Assembly: GCA_027343785.1 (NCBI GenBank) | Contig: DAHWKF010000044.1 | Span: forward strand, 1-28,183 | Origin: Leptospirillum sp. | GTDB taxonomy: Bacteria; Nitrospirota; Leptospirillia; Leptospirillales; Leptospirillaceae | Reading direction: 5' to 3' | DNA length: 28,183 nt | Shown here: positions 7,739 to 16,457 of the stretch, piece after piece | How the letters are laid out: every line of letters begins with the position of its first letter | How positions within the stretch are numbered: the stretch's first letter is position 1 | Program-made: the position numbers and the translations under genes | The notes under the pieces: generated by a model | Seen by the model: only the letters and a program-made list of their open reading frames with translations | Told to the model about the DNA's origin: nothing | Database searches by the model: none

Positions 7739-8547
7739 AGGGCAGATCCCGTTCGGCCAGTATCCAGGGTCCGATAGGTTTTCCGGAACAGGATCATCTT
7801 TCCCAGGCTGTCCCGGAGAATTTTGCCGTTCAAAGTCGAGGCCCCCAGGACTCTCTCCCGGAAGGTGATCGGAACCTCTGCGATGCGAGCCCCCTTCCTG
7901 AACATGATGTACAGAATCTCCTGAAGGACGGAAGGGCCCTGACTGACGAGATGGTCCCAGGGAACCTGCTGCAGTATTTCCCGTCTGAAGATCCGGTATC
8001 CCGAGGTAATATCCCGGAGAGGGATACCAAGAACAAAATGGATATACCGATTGGCCAGACGGGTGATGAGCCTCCGTGAAAATGGCCGTCCTTCCTCCTG
8101 CCCGCCCGGAACAAGCCTTGAACCGATGACACCGTCGAACCCCCGGATTTTTTCATATATTTCCGGAAGGTCTTCCGGGGCGTGGGAACCGTCGGCGTCC
8201 ATCTCCCCGATTATAGGCACCCCCATTTCGAGTCCTTTTTTGAATCCGGCGATCCCCGCCTTCCCCCTTCCCCTGTCCGACTGTCGATGAAGAAGGTAGA
8301 CATGGGACTGGCAGGTTTTCTGGTACTCCTCGACCGCGGCCCATGTCCTGTCGGGGGAGTGGTCGTCCACCACCAGGACCCCCCAGGAGGGGGACAACGC
8401 CAGGATCCGCTCGATGATTCCGATGATGTTTTCCGATTCGTTGTAGGTCGGAATGATCATCAGAAGCTCCAGCGGAACTTCCGGGGGGTTGAGTGGGCCG
8501 GCAAATGTGGATTTGGCCGGGGAAGTTGCGCATCCTGTCTGGGACAA
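7735..8547 (-). CDS. DPM1-like polyprenol-phosphate sugar synthase (GT2)
   Basis: A GT2 enzyme resembling dolichol/polyprenol-phosphate mannose synthase, which moves a hexose from a nucleotide sugar to a polyprenyl phosphate on the inner face of the membrane. The 270-aa product begins its GT-A fold at about residue 27 with LLMIIPTYNESENI. It then shows VLVVDDHSPD and the metal-binding EMDADGSHAPEDL, and later GSRLVPGG and SGYRIFRREIL. There is no C-terminal membrane domain, as in soluble DPM1 types. The TTG start at 8547 has AGAGG with suitable spacing and lies 9 bp after the GT9 stop. It sits between two GT39 genes that would use such a donor, which supports the role. The sugar could be mannose or glucose. 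Confidence 0.87.
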   Translation of the reverse strand: MSQTGCATSPAKSTFAGPLNPPEVPLELLMIIPTYNESENIIGIIERILALSPSWGVLVVDDHSPDRTWAAVEEYQKTCQSHVYLLHRQSDRGRGKAGIAGFKKGLEMGVPIIGEMDADGSHAPEDLPEIYEKIRGFDGVIGSRLVPGGQEEGRPFSRRLITRLANRYIHFVLGIPLRDITSGYRIFRREILQQVPWDHLVSQGPSVLQEILYIMFRKGARIAEVPITFRERVLGASTLNGKILRDSLGKMILFRKTYRTLDTGRTGSAL

Positions 8548-8556
8548 ACGAACCTC

Positions 8557-9768
8557 TCAGGCTATCGGCCGTTTTGCCAGTTGAAGCTGGCGGCGGACGG
8601 CATTCATGACGGTATCGTGCTGGATCAGCTCCATGCAGGATGGATGGATGTCGCAGGACCTGCGGTAACAGGGGGAGCATTCGATCGGTGTGACCACCTT
8701 TTCACCCCGTCCGAACATCTCGATTTCATGGGGTTGGGTGGATCCGAAAATAGCCACGACTCGGGACTTTACGGCAAGACCGACGTGCATGCCCAGCGTG
8801 TCTCCGGTGACAATGACGGAGCAATTTTCTGTCAGCGCGGCAAAGACGCCCAGCGAATGCTGGGTTCCCACATCCTTGACGTAGGGGCTTCCCAGCCGCC
8901 TGTGAAGCTCCGAGACACGCTTCGACTCCCTGTCTCCACCCAGAAGAACGACGGGAATTTCTGCCTTCCCCAACGCGCGGATCAGGTCGAGATATCCGAA
9001 AAAAGTCCAGTCCTTGTTGACAAAAACACCTCCGGCGCCGGAATTGATACCCACGATCGGTTGATCGGGATCCAGTCCATGCTGGCGAAAGATTCGACGA
9101 GCTTCTTCCCGGTCTTTTTCCGAAATGTCCAGATGGTAATCGTCCAAAGCGGAATCATAGGGAATTCTCACCGCCTCGGCAAGCAGATCCGGATACGTTC
9201 TGCGGTTGACATGGAACTTCAGATGATTGTCCAGTCCCAGTCGGAAGTAATAGGCCATTTCCTTGTTCAACGGAAAGACCGCCCCCCTTTCATCGACCCC
9301 CATTCCCCTTTTTTCAGGGGCTTTGACCAGCATCGCCATGGCTGCAACTTCCGGCTCCTTGTCGAGCGAAAGGACCAGGTCAAAACTTTCAACAGAGAGT
9401 CTGGCCATCGTTTCAGCTGAGACGGGCCAGATGCGGTCCACCAGTGAGCGGGGAACGAGAGGAATGGCGGAAGAGGCCGTGATCCAGGTGATATGGCATT
9501 GCTGAAAGGTCCGACGGATTCCCCCCAGAAGAATTGTTGTCCGCAATACATCCCCGAGGGCACCGGTTTTCAGGATCAGGATTCGGATTCCCTGAGGAGA
9601 GTAGTGGGGACATTCCGGGCAATCTCTCTGGAAGAGGCATGGACGGTCGCCGATGTAATAACGGCAGTCCAGCGCGACCGGAAAAGAGGGGAGGCCGTTT
9701 GTTTTCTGAAAATCCACCAGTTTTTCCGGAGGGGGACCGTCCGGAAAGAAGACCGGTTCCTGGGTCAT
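8557..9768 (-). CDS. GT9 heptosyltransferase-type protein with Cys-rich N-terminal segment
   Basis: A 403-aa GT9 family protein, the family that adds ADP-heptose to the LPS inner core. The GT-B fold begins at about residue 61 with IRILILKTGALGD, where GD (72-73) aligns with the catalytic Asp region of WaaC. The second domain shows GINSGAGG, VVLLGGDRE and the donor site VTGDTLGMHVGLA. Unusually, a 60-residue extension precedes the fold and contains C35, C44, C50 and C53 (DCRYYIGDRPC then DCPECPHY), a plausible metal-binding knuckle. A second Cys cluster (C364, C367, C372, C378) lies near the C-terminus. The ATG at 9768 overlaps the upstream GT39 stop (ATGA). The substrate is not determined; it may not be heptose. 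Confidence 0.88.
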   Translation of the reverse strand: MTQEPVFFPDGPPPEKLVDFQKTNGLPSFPVALDCRYYIGDRPCLFQRDCPECPHYSPQGIRILILKTGALGDVLRTTILLGGIRRTFQQCHITWITASSAIPLVPRSLVDRIWPVSAETMARLSVESFDLVLSLDKEPEVAAMAMLVKAPEKRGMGVDERGAVFPLNKEMAYYFRLGLDNHLKFHVNRRTYPDLLAEAVRIPYDSALDDYHLDISEKDREEARRIFRQHGLDPDQPIVGINSGAGGVFVNKDWTFFGYLDLIRALGKAEIPVVLLGGDRESKRVSELHRRLGSPYVKDVGTQHSLGVFAALTENCSVIVTGDTLGMHVGLAVKSRVVAIFGSTQPHEIEMFGRGEKVVTPIECSPCYRRSCDIHPSCMELIQHDTVMNAVRRQLQLAKRPIA

Positions 9769-11441
9769 GGGATCTGTGCTCCTTTCGTCCAGGGTAGGCG
9801 TTCAAGATGAATCAGACGGTAGACATAAAATATCCGGGCCAGACGCCCGTTCCGGTAGATCGGATAAGGTGTTTCGGGAATAATGTTCCGAAAGGTTCCC
9901 GGAGGGTAAAGTTTTCTGGGATCGGTGGGGTATTTGTCGGTCGAGATAAAAATACCATTCGTCCCCAAAAAATGGGAGGGGGAGGTCCAGTAATCAAATT
10001 GTGTGGGCTCAGGTGTGAGACAAAGCGTCTTTTCCGGCGCGTGGAGGTAAAAAGCCAGTTCGTCGGAGGTATTGAAATGGTCGGAATCGAAAAAGGCCCA
10101 CCGGGTTTTGTCCGTGTCCCCCTCTTCGCTCAGGTGGTGCGCCAGCCGTTTGTATCCGAAAAGGTCATTGGTGATATCCACCCACGGTGGGACAGGACGC
10201 GATTCGGTGTGGATGAACGGGTAGGAGGCGTTGACTCTGATTGCATGCGGAAAGGATGCGGGCAGCACTAAAACGTCATTCGTCACCTGCAACAGAACAA
10301 GAACAGTCATTGCAAAACCCAATCCTGCGCCTGCGCGTACCCATTTCTGAAAAGTTTCCGAAGACCGATGATAAGTGTAGCCCAGAACGAGCAAGCCTGA
10401 CATATATCCGAGAGCCGGCCAGTGCGGAAGGATCGGATGGACGAGACCGATCAGGTTGAAAAAAACGAGAGGTCCTGCCGCAAACCATAAAACGACGATC
10501 CACGATAGTCTTTCCGGAGATTCTCCCATTTTTTTCGTCAGACGGGTGAGGGAAAACAGGCTAATGATGATCAGAACCCAGAGAATCGGGGATATGTATC
10601 CGATTTGCCCCAGCACCATCTGGTAAAACGCCACCCATTTGAAAGCGAATGGCCCCAGGCCGTGGCGTGCCTGGAACAGGAAGGACGCTTCCCCATGCAT
10701 CCAGTTCCAGTAGAAGAGGGGCCAGGCGAACGCGAATCCCAAGGCAAGCCCTGCCCACGGCCAGGGTTCTCTCAGGAAGGGCCTCAGGGTCTTCTGGCTC
10801 GCCATGATTCCCAGGGTGATGGCCGGAAGGAGTATCCCGTTGTATTTTGAGAGAAGAGCCAGCCCGAAAATCAGCCCCAGGAGGCTCCATATACCCAGCT
10901 TTGAAACCCATGTTGCACGGGGAAATATGCGAATTCCATTGAGCAATACCAGAAGATAAAGCAGCCAGAAGACGGAGAGCGGATCGTCCGGCAACATCAG
11001 GGTCGCACCCAAAAGGCCAAAGAGCGGCACCGCGTTCAGAAGGAGCAGAACCGTTAAGACAAACTTCCCGTCCGGAAGAAGTCTCCATGCGATCATTGCC
11101 AGCAGAATGGAAGACAAAAGGAAAAGGACGGGTGCAAAAAAACGGACACCCAGTTCCGTCTGCCCCCACCACTCCATTCCCTTTGAAACCAGAAGACCGA
11201 TCATGAGCGGGTGGTCAAAAAAACTGAAATCAGGATGGACCGCATACATGTAGTAATGGGCTTCGTCATTGTCCAGATCAAATCGTCCAATCAGCAAAAA
11301 CCGCAGGAGGGTGGGAACCACCATTAGCAGTATGACCCCGAATACTCCCGACAGGGAATATGCGCTCTTGGTTTTAAGATCCGTTTGGGCAACCGGCACA
11401 GAACTTCTTTTCAAAGAATCTCCCTGAACATCGGGAGGCAT
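9765..11441 (-). CDS. GT39 (ArnT/PMT-like) membrane glycosyltransferase 2
   Basis: A 558-aa multi-pass GT-C protein. A hydrophobic helix (about 32-51) leads into the periplasmic acidic motif DNDEAHYY (57-64) and FDHPLM (75-80), the GT39 catalytic signature seen also in the other GT39 of this window. About ten further membrane helices run to about residue 390, followed by a soluble domain of some 170 residues. It should transfer a sugar from polyprenyl phosphate. The ATG at 11441 has GAGGGG 7-8 nt upstream. It overlaps the PAP2 gene by 31 bp, an unusually long overlap in this cluster. The two GT39 proteins differ in length and sequence, so they probably act on different acceptors or positions. 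Confidence 0.87.
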   Translation of the reverse strand: MPPDVQGDSLKRSSVPVAQTDLKTKSAYSLSGVFGVILLMVVPTLLRFLLIGRFDLDNDEAHYYMYAVHPDFSFFDHPLMIGLLVSKGMEWWGQTELGVRFFAPVLFLLSSILLAMIAWRLLPDGKFVLTVLLLLNAVPLFGLLGATLMLPDDPLSVFWLLYLLVLLNGIRIFPRATWVSKLGIWSLLGLIFGLALLSKYNGILLPAITLGIMASQKTLRPFLREPWPWAGLALGFAFAWPLFYWNWMHGEASFLFQARHGLGPFAFKWVAFYQMVLGQIGYISPILWVLIIISLFSLTRLTKKMGESPERLSWIVVLWFAAGPLVFFNLIGLVHPILPHWPALGYMSGLLVLGYTYHRSSETFQKWVRAGAGLGFAMTVLVLLQVTNDVLVLPASFPHAIRVNASYPFIHTESRPVPPWVDITNDLFGYKRLAHHLSEEGDTDKTRWAFFDSDHFNTSDELAFYLHAPEKTLCLTPEPTQFDYWTSPSHFLGTNGIFISTDKYPTDPRKLYPPGTFRNIIPETPYPIYRNGRLARIFYVYRLIHLERLPWTKGAQIP

Positions 11442-11962
11442 CCAGCGCCCCTCACAATAGCCATCCCAACAACGGTACCGATGATCGCCCCTCCCAGTAC
11501 ATCAAACGGATAATGAACGCCGATATAGACACGGGAGACACCCACCATCAGCGCAAAAGTATAGGCCCAGGGGGCGGCTTTCGGATAGATGATTGCCACC
11601 ACTGTGGCTTCGGAAAAAATGTTGACCGCGTGAGAAGACGGAAAAGACCATGAATCGGAACAACCGGCCAGCAGGTGGGGCGCATGGACAAGGTGGCAAG
11701 GTCTTTCTCTTTGAAAAATGGCTTTCAGAACCCGGCTGGCGAGAGGATCGGTAATCGCGATGCTCAGTGCCGCGCAAAGAAGCAGGAACCGCCCTTTTTT
11801 CCCGAAACGGGTCCAGAGAAAAACGGCTGCGACCGCCACGGCCAGGAAAAAATTTTGGGGATTCGTGACATAAAGCATGACAGAGTTGAGCCAAGAAGGG
11901 TGAGGAGAAAAGACAACAGCACGATAGAGGGAAAAATCGAGTGTTTGCAGAAATGTGTCCAA
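11411..11962 (-). CDS. PAP2-family membrane phosphatase (undecaprenyl-diphosphatase candidate)
   Basis: A 183-aa membrane phosphatase of the PAP2/BcrC type. The three catalytic motifs are complete: K80-x6-R87-P88 (KAIFQRERP), SFPSSH (106-111, S-S-H in place of S-G-H) and S143-R144-x5-H150-x3-D154 (SRVYIGVHYPFD). Five or six hydrophobic segments surround them. Such enzymes dephosphorylate undecaprenyl diphosphate, phosphatidate or lipid A at the periplasmic face. Between carrier-lipid glycosyltransferases and ispDF, recycling of undecaprenyl carrier is the likely job. The start is a TTG at 11962, 14 bp after the cysE stop, with AGGAAA upstream. Confidence 0.88.
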   Translation of the reverse strand: MDTFLQTLDFSLYRAVVFSPHPSWLNSVMLYVTNPQNFFLAVAVAAVFLWTRFGKKGRFLLLCAALSIAITDPLASRVLKAIFQRERPCHLVHAPHLLAGCSDSWSFPSSHAVNIFSEATVVAIIYPKAAPWAYTFALMVGVSRVYIGVHYPFDVLGGAIIGTVVGMAIVRGAGCLPMFREIL

Positions 11963-11976
11963 TGGGTGATTGTTTC

Positions 11977-12687
11977 CTATGGCTTGAGTCGGCTATTTCT
12001 TGCCGAATCCAGCTCTTCCCTGAGGTCCGATATAATTTTCTCGAGGCTTTCAATCCGTTCCAGAAAAGGATCCGGCATGTCCTGATGGTTTAAAAATGTT
12101 TCCGGATACCCTTGTTCCTTTGTCCGGACGACCCTCCCGGGGATACCGACAACGGTGCAGTGGGCCGGAATGGACTGCAGGACGACGGCGTTCGATCCGA
12201 CCCGGACGCCTTCTCCGATCCGGATATTGCCAAGGATTTTGGCGCCGGCTCCCACCAGGACGTGATTGCCCAGGGTCGGATGACGTTTCTGACCCCGATC
12301 CTTGCCGTTTCCACCCAGACTCACCCCCTGAAACAGTGTCACGTCTTCACCGATTTCGGTCGTCTCCCCGATCACCACGCCCATTCCGTGGTCGATAAAA
12401 AATCCCGGACCGATTCGGGCGCCAGGGTGGATCTCGATCCCCGTCAGAAATCGGGAAAATGATGAAATCAGCCGTGCGGGAAGCTTGAGCCCATTGGAAT
12501 AAAGGCTATGCGCCATCCGGTGGAGGAAGATCGCGTGGAAACCCGGATATGTGAGAAGAACCTCCAGACGCGATCGGGAAGCGGGATCCCGATCGAAGAT
12601 CGCCTTGAAATCTCTCGCAAGACTGGACCAAAAGGGAATCGGTCCCTTTCTGTTTCCAATGGAATAATGGGTTTCGGGTTGGTTCAC
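11977..12687 (-). CDS. cysE: Serine O-acetyltransferase
   Basis: Acetylates serine with acetyl-CoA, the first committed step of cysteine synthesis, in the cytoplasm. The 236-aa protein has the short bacterial form: an N-terminal helical region ending in FHAIFLHRMAHSL, then left-handed beta-helix hexapeptide repeats with the active-site segment FIDHGMGVVIGETT and GVSLGGNGKD, and the closing VVGIPGRVV. The tail (about 205-236) is charged and looks like a coiled coil rather than the inhibitory Ile-ended tail of E. coli, so cysteine feedback may be weaker. The GTG start at 12687 lies 1 bp after the ispDF stop. The order yacL-ispDF-cysE echoes that of Firmicutes. Confidence 0.95.
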   Translation of the reverse strand: MNQPETHYSIGNRKGPIPFWSSLARDFKAIFDRDPASRSRLEVLLTYPGFHAIFLHRMAHSLYSNGLKLPARLISSFSRFLTGIEIHPGARIGPGFFIDHGMGVVIGETTEIGEDVTLFQGVSLGGNGKDRGQKRHPTLGNHVLVGAGAKILGNIRIGEGVRVGSNAVVLQSIPAHCTVVGIPGRVVRTKEQGYPETFLNHQDMPDPFLERIESLEKIISDLREELDSARNSRLKP

Positions 12688-12688
12688 G

Positions 12689-13963
12689 TCAGGTTCCGCT
12701 ACCTTCGCTTGAAGGGATGACAGTCGCCACGGCCATTGCCATCAGGCCTTCTTCCCGACCGGTAAATCCCAGTTTTTCGCTTGTGGTGGCCTTGATGCTC
12801 ACATCTACGGGCGCAATGCCGAGAATGCGGGAGAGCACCTCCTGCATTTTACCCGCATATGGGGAGATTTTCGGTCGCTCCGCCACGATTGTCAAATCCA
12901 CCTGATGGGGAAGATACCCTTTTTTACGGAGAAGGACGACGATTTCCTCGAGAAAGTAACGGCTGTTTTTTCCCCTGTAACGTTCGTCGGAGGGGGGGAA
13001 ATGCCGTCCGATATCCCCCTCGCCCACAGCCCCCAGAAGGGCATCGCAAAGGGCATGAATAACCGCGTCCGCATCCGAATGTCCGGCGAGTCCCCGAGAA
13101 TGGGGGATCTGCACGCCACCCAGCCAGAGTTCACGACCTTCTTCGAAGGGGTGGACATCGATTCCTTGACCGATTCTGGGCCAACCCCTGCGGGAATTCC
13201 GTTCTTCCGGACGTTCCTTTTCCATCAATCCGTTCCTTTTCCTGATTGCGATCCACTCTTCAGCCCAGGTGAGATCGGCGGGCGTCGTGATTTTTCGGTT
13301 ACCCTCTTCCCCCATCACAATGTGGACAGAAAAACCTGCCCATATGAGCAGGCTGGCCTCATCCGTGAAGTCCGGGCCACCCGTCTTTTCCGCCTGGTCC
13401 AGGGCATTCAAAAACATGTCGACGGGGCTACCCTGCGGGGTCTGTGCCCGCATGATCTTCTCTCTTTGCATAATACCGGACAGGACCGTCTCTTCGGACT
13501 CTCCGTCCTTCTCCCAAAGGGTGTCGCTGACAGGAATACCGACGCCGAATGCCTTTCCTTCCTGAAGGGCTTCTACGGAGCGATCCAAAACCGGACGGGA
13601 CAAAAAGGGTCTCGCCGCATCGTGGACCATGACCCCGAGAATGTCCGGAAAATCACTCAATAGGCGTACGCCTTTGGCTACGGTGTCCTGACGTCTGACC
13701 CCTCCTTCAAAAATCCGGACTTTTTCCAGGACGGCCGGAGAGGGGTAAAATTGCCGGACCAGGTCCGCGGTCTTTTCGATGAACTCCGCGGGGACTCCCA
13801 AAACAATCACGCCGATGGCCGGATGTTCGAGAAAAGACTGAAGAGCATGAAGAAAAAGAGGCTTTCCCGCCAGGAGAATGAATTGCTTGGGGAGATCCGC
13901 TCCCATTCGCCTTCCCCGACCACCGGCCGCCATCACGACTGCAACGGTCTTTCCGGTTTTCAT
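12689..13963 (-). CDS. ispDF: Bifunctional IspD-IspF enzyme of the MEP pathway
   Basis: A 424-aa fusion carrying two non-consecutive steps of isoprenoid precursor synthesis: CDP-ME formation (IspD) and cyclisation to MEcPP (IspF). The N-terminal part (about 1-230) shows VMAAGGRGRRMG, LPKQF, VHDAARPF and RAQTPQG. The C-terminal part (from about 264) shows GIDVHPF with its metal ligands, GLAGHSDADAVIHALCDALLGA and FTGREEGL. Both halves look intact. The ATG at 13963 overlaps the stop of the PIN/TRAM gene (ATGA). IspDF fusions are known from alpha- and epsilon-proteobacteria and others. Its product feeds undecaprenyl carrier synthesis, fitting the glycan genes downstream. Confidence 0.96.
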   Translation of the reverse strand: MKTGKTVAVVMAAGGRGRRMGADLPKQFILLAGKPLFLHALQSFLEHPAIGVIVLGVPAEFIEKTADLVRQFYPSPAVLEKVRIFEGGVRRQDTVAKGVRLLSDFPDILGVMVHDAARPFLSRPVLDRSVEALQEGKAFGVGIPVSDTLWEKDGESEETVLSGIMQREKIMRAQTPQGSPVDMFLNALDQAEKTGGPDFTDEASLLIWAGFSVHIVMGEEGNRKITTPADLTWAEEWIAIRKRNGLMEKERPEERNSRRGWPRIGQGIDVHPFEEGRELWLGGVQIPHSRGLAGHSDADAVIHALCDALLGAVGEGDIGRHFPPSDERYRGKNSRYFLEEIVVLLRKKGYLPHQVDLTIVAERPKISPYAGKMQEVLSRILGIAPVDVSIKATTSEKLGFTGREEGLMAMAVATVIPSSEGSGT

Positions 13964-15015
13964 CTTTCCTGGCCTTCACTTCCGGACGCTTCACCTGCCC
14001 TTTCTCGAAGAGGATCCCCCTCCTCTTTCAGTTTCCCGAAAATCATCCGTCCGGCGGAGGTCTGGAGGACAGAGGTCACCACGACATCAACATTTTTCCC
14101 GATGGACTTCCGGGAGTTATCCACTACGATCATCGTCCCGTCATCCAGGTAGGCGATCGCCTGACCATGTTCCTTGCCTTCCTTGACAAGGTAAATCCGC
14201 ATCGTTTCGCCGGGAAGAACGACGGGTTTAACGGCGTTGGCCAGATCGTTGATGTTTAATACCCTGACGCCCTGCAACTCAGCCACCTTGTTGAGATTCA
14301 GGTCGTTGGTAATGATGCTGGCCTTCATGCGGCGGGCCAGCGCGACCAGCTTGGCGTCCACGTCCTTGATATGCGGAAAGTCCTCATCCGTGATATGAAC
14401 CTTGATCTGTGACATCGTCCGCATGCGCTGAAGGACGTCGAGACCTCTCCGCCCCCGTGCCCTTTTCATGCTGTCCGGGGAATCCGCGATATACTGGAGC
14501 TCCAGGATGACAAACTGGGGGAGATAAAAAATCCCTTCCAGAAAACCGGTGGAGCAGATATCCGCGATCCTTCCGTCGATGATCACGCTGGTGTCCAGTA
14601 TCTTGGGGGGAATCGCCCGGTAGCCTTCCAGCCAGAAGGACAGGATGGAACCGGCGTGCTGAAACTCCCTTCCCGCCCGGATACCGGTGATCATCCCGAA
14701 ATACCCCATGATCAGGCCGACAAAAATATCCATCGGAGCTGTCTGCTCGCGGGTCATGTGAAACAGGGTGCCGGTGGAGTAAGTCAAAAGGCCGCCGGCA
14801 ATCAGACCACCGTAAAGTCCGACGAGGCCACCCAGGACGATACGCAAGGAAAATCGCCCAAACAGATACTGGACGAGGATGGCAAAGCCGCCCACGGCCA
14901 TCCCGATCCCGAGGCCCACCGGCCACGGCTGGCCCCGGATGATCGTAAAGACATAGATCCCTGCGACAGCCGTAATGACAAGAAACAAAAGCTGGGTGAT
15001 CATCGACCGGTTCAT
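13960..15015 (-). CDS. YacL-like PIN/TRAM membrane protein
   Basis: A 351-aa protein with four N-terminal membrane helices (about 7-26, 33-52, 57-78 and 96-111). A PIN nuclease domain begins at KILDTSVIIDGRIADI (catalytic Asp D141), with further acidic positions in DVDAKLVALA and TNDLNLN. A C-terminal TRAM-type beta domain (about 280-330) would bind RNA. This matches the B. subtilis YacL architecture: a membrane-tethered putative ribonuclease of unproven substrate. The gene overlaps the O-antigen ligase stop and the ispDF start by 4 bp each (ATGA). The yacL-ispD-ispF neighbourhood is conserved in Firmicutes, supporting orthology. The acidic residues appear present, so activity is plausible. 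Confidence 0.9.
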   Translation of the reverse strand: MNRSMITQLLFLVITAVAGIYVFTIIRGQPWPVGLGIGMAVGGFAILVQYLFGRFSLRIVLGGLVGLYGGLIAGGLLTYSTGTLFHMTREQTAPMDIFVGLIMGYFGMITGIRAGREFQHAGSILSFWLEGYRAIPPKILDTSVIIDGRIADICSTGFLEGIFYLPQFVILELQYIADSPDSMKRARGRRGLDVLQRMRTMSQIKVHITDEDFPHIKDVDAKLVALARRMKASIITNDLNLNKVAELQGVRVLNINDLANAVKPVVLPGETMRIYLVKEGKEHGQAIAYLDDGTMIVVDNSRKSIGKNVDVVVTSVLQTSAGRMIFGKLKEEGDPLRERAGEASGSEGQER

Positions 15016-16376
15016 TTCAGGCTCCTTAACGGCTCTCTGTCACCATCAGCGTTCACCGGGATTTTGCTTCCGGTTTGCTCCCTCCCCCCTCCCTCCTCCA
15101 TTCCTGAAAGGCGGATCAGGGGGGAGAGCGTCAGCGCCATGGCCAGCATCAGCATCAGGGACGTGGATCCCCCCCACATCGGGTGGGAAATTCCGCATAC
15201 CAGCAACAGGGTCAGGACCCCTCCGCACAGGGCGCTGTGGCTTTTCTGAAGATCACCCGTCCGGATTCCTGCGGCGATCGTACGGACCCAGACTAAAACC
15301 CAGAACAGGAAGGCGGTCACCCCCATCGCTCCGTATTCGCCGAGGAGGTTGAAAAACACGTTGTGTCCGTGGGAGGCATAGTCGGGAAGATGATAGAGAG
15401 CATGAATGTTGGCCATATGGAAATTGTTTGGACCGACTCCCAGAAAAGGATGAGCTTTCCACATCCGGATGGCCCCCTCCCAGGTCGGAAAACGGCTGGT
15501 AAAGGAGTCATCCGCCGTCGGACGCAGAATCGAGAGGACTTCCCATCGCATGATCGGGTTCAGAACCGCGGCAATTCCGGCCAGAACAAGAAACCCCATG
15601 ACCCAGAGCAGCGTTTTCCAGGACTTCGTCAGAACAATCATGATGAGAAAAGACAACGGAACGCCGACCAGAAATGACCGGCTCCGGGTCAGGAAAAGGA
15701 AAAGAAACAGGATTGGCAGGGCATACAGGAACAGCCCATGCTGCCGATTCCCTTCTGTTAGCTTCTCCTGTTCGTCCAGGTGGAAAAAAAACAGGAGAAT
15801 GATCAGTAGACCCAGAAACTGGGCGGTCGAGTTTTTGTCCCCCAGGTTCATGATGCCCAGAAAGGGACGGTGTTCGTAAAACATTCTCCAGAGTCCGACG
15901 GAGGCCCCGGAAAGGGTTCCCGCCAGAAGGCCGCCCGCAATCCATGTCCGTGTTTTTCCGTGGAGACTCCAGCGGGACAGGACGGCCGCAAAAAACACGA
16001 GACACATCAGATTTTCCCAATCCCCCCAGAATCCCCTGAGCCCTTCAAACACGTTGATCGAATTGAGGCCCGAGGCGAGAGATACCATGGCAAACAGTAT
16101 GATGGGCCAGAACAGTCGAACAAAGGTTTCCCCATATCGCCTCCCCTCACCCGTCCCCCATACAAGAAGGACAGACAGGAGAAAACCGGTTGTCAGGGAA
16201 ATCTCCTTCAGGGCTTCCGAAAACGGAAGATTGAAGAGGCAGATGATAAACATTCCGGACTGGGCGAGGCCGATCCGCCGGAGCCATTCCCCGGAAAGAC
16301 GGAAGGATGGGGCTGCGGGAGAGAGAGGTAACCCCGACAAGGAAGACTTCAGCCGGTCGGGAGAAAAAAAAAGCAT
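15012..16376 (-). CDS. O-antigen ligase / polymerase-type membrane protein (Wzy_C)
   Basis: A 454-aa protein with about ten to twelve hydrophobic segments and the Wzy_C core: RFPTWEGAIRMWKAHPFLGV followed by GPNNFH, then a large loop ending HGHNVFFNLLGEYGAMG. This is the part of WaaL ligases and Wzy polymerases that binds undecaprenyl-diphosphate glycan. It could either attach O-antigen to the lipid A core or polymerise repeats. I start at the ATG at 16376 because AAGGA lies 6 nt upstream. An ATG at 16394, six codons earlier, has no ribosome site. It is first in the run that continues through the PIN/TRAM gene by an ATGA overlap. I could not identify a convincing promoter in the gap after the patatin gene. 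Confidence 0.85.
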   Translation of the reverse strand: MLFFSPDRLKSSLSGLPLSPAAPSFRLSGEWLRRIGLAQSGMFIICLFNLPFSEALKEISLTTGFLLSVLLVWGTGEGRRYGETFVRLFWPIILFAMVSLASGLNSINVFEGLRGFWGDWENLMCLVFFAAVLSRWSLHGKTRTWIAGGLLAGTLSGASVGLWRMFYEHRPFLGIMNLGDKNSTAQFLGLLIILLFFFHLDEQEKLTEGNRQHGLFLYALPILFLFLFLTRSRSFLVGVPLSFLIMIVLTKSWKTLLWVMGFLVLAGIAAVLNPIMRWEVLSILRPTADDSFTSRFPTWEGAIRMWKAHPFLGVGPNNFHMANIHALYHLPDYASHGHNVFFNLLGEYGAMGVTAFLFWVLVWVRTIAAGIRTGDLQKSHSALCGGVLTLLLVCGISHPMWGGSTSLMLMLAMALTLSPLIRLSGMEEGGGREQTGSKIPVNADGDREPLRSLK

Positions 16377-16457
16377 TTTGGTTCCTTGCGTCATGTTCAG
16401 ATAAAACGGTTATGTTATAAGGAAAGCAGGCATCGGATGATTCCGACAGCAAGGCCT

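Noticed and set aside
8182..9420. 412-aa open frame on the plus strand
   Set aside because: Antisense to the DPM1-like and GT9 genes; no domain and no ribosome site.
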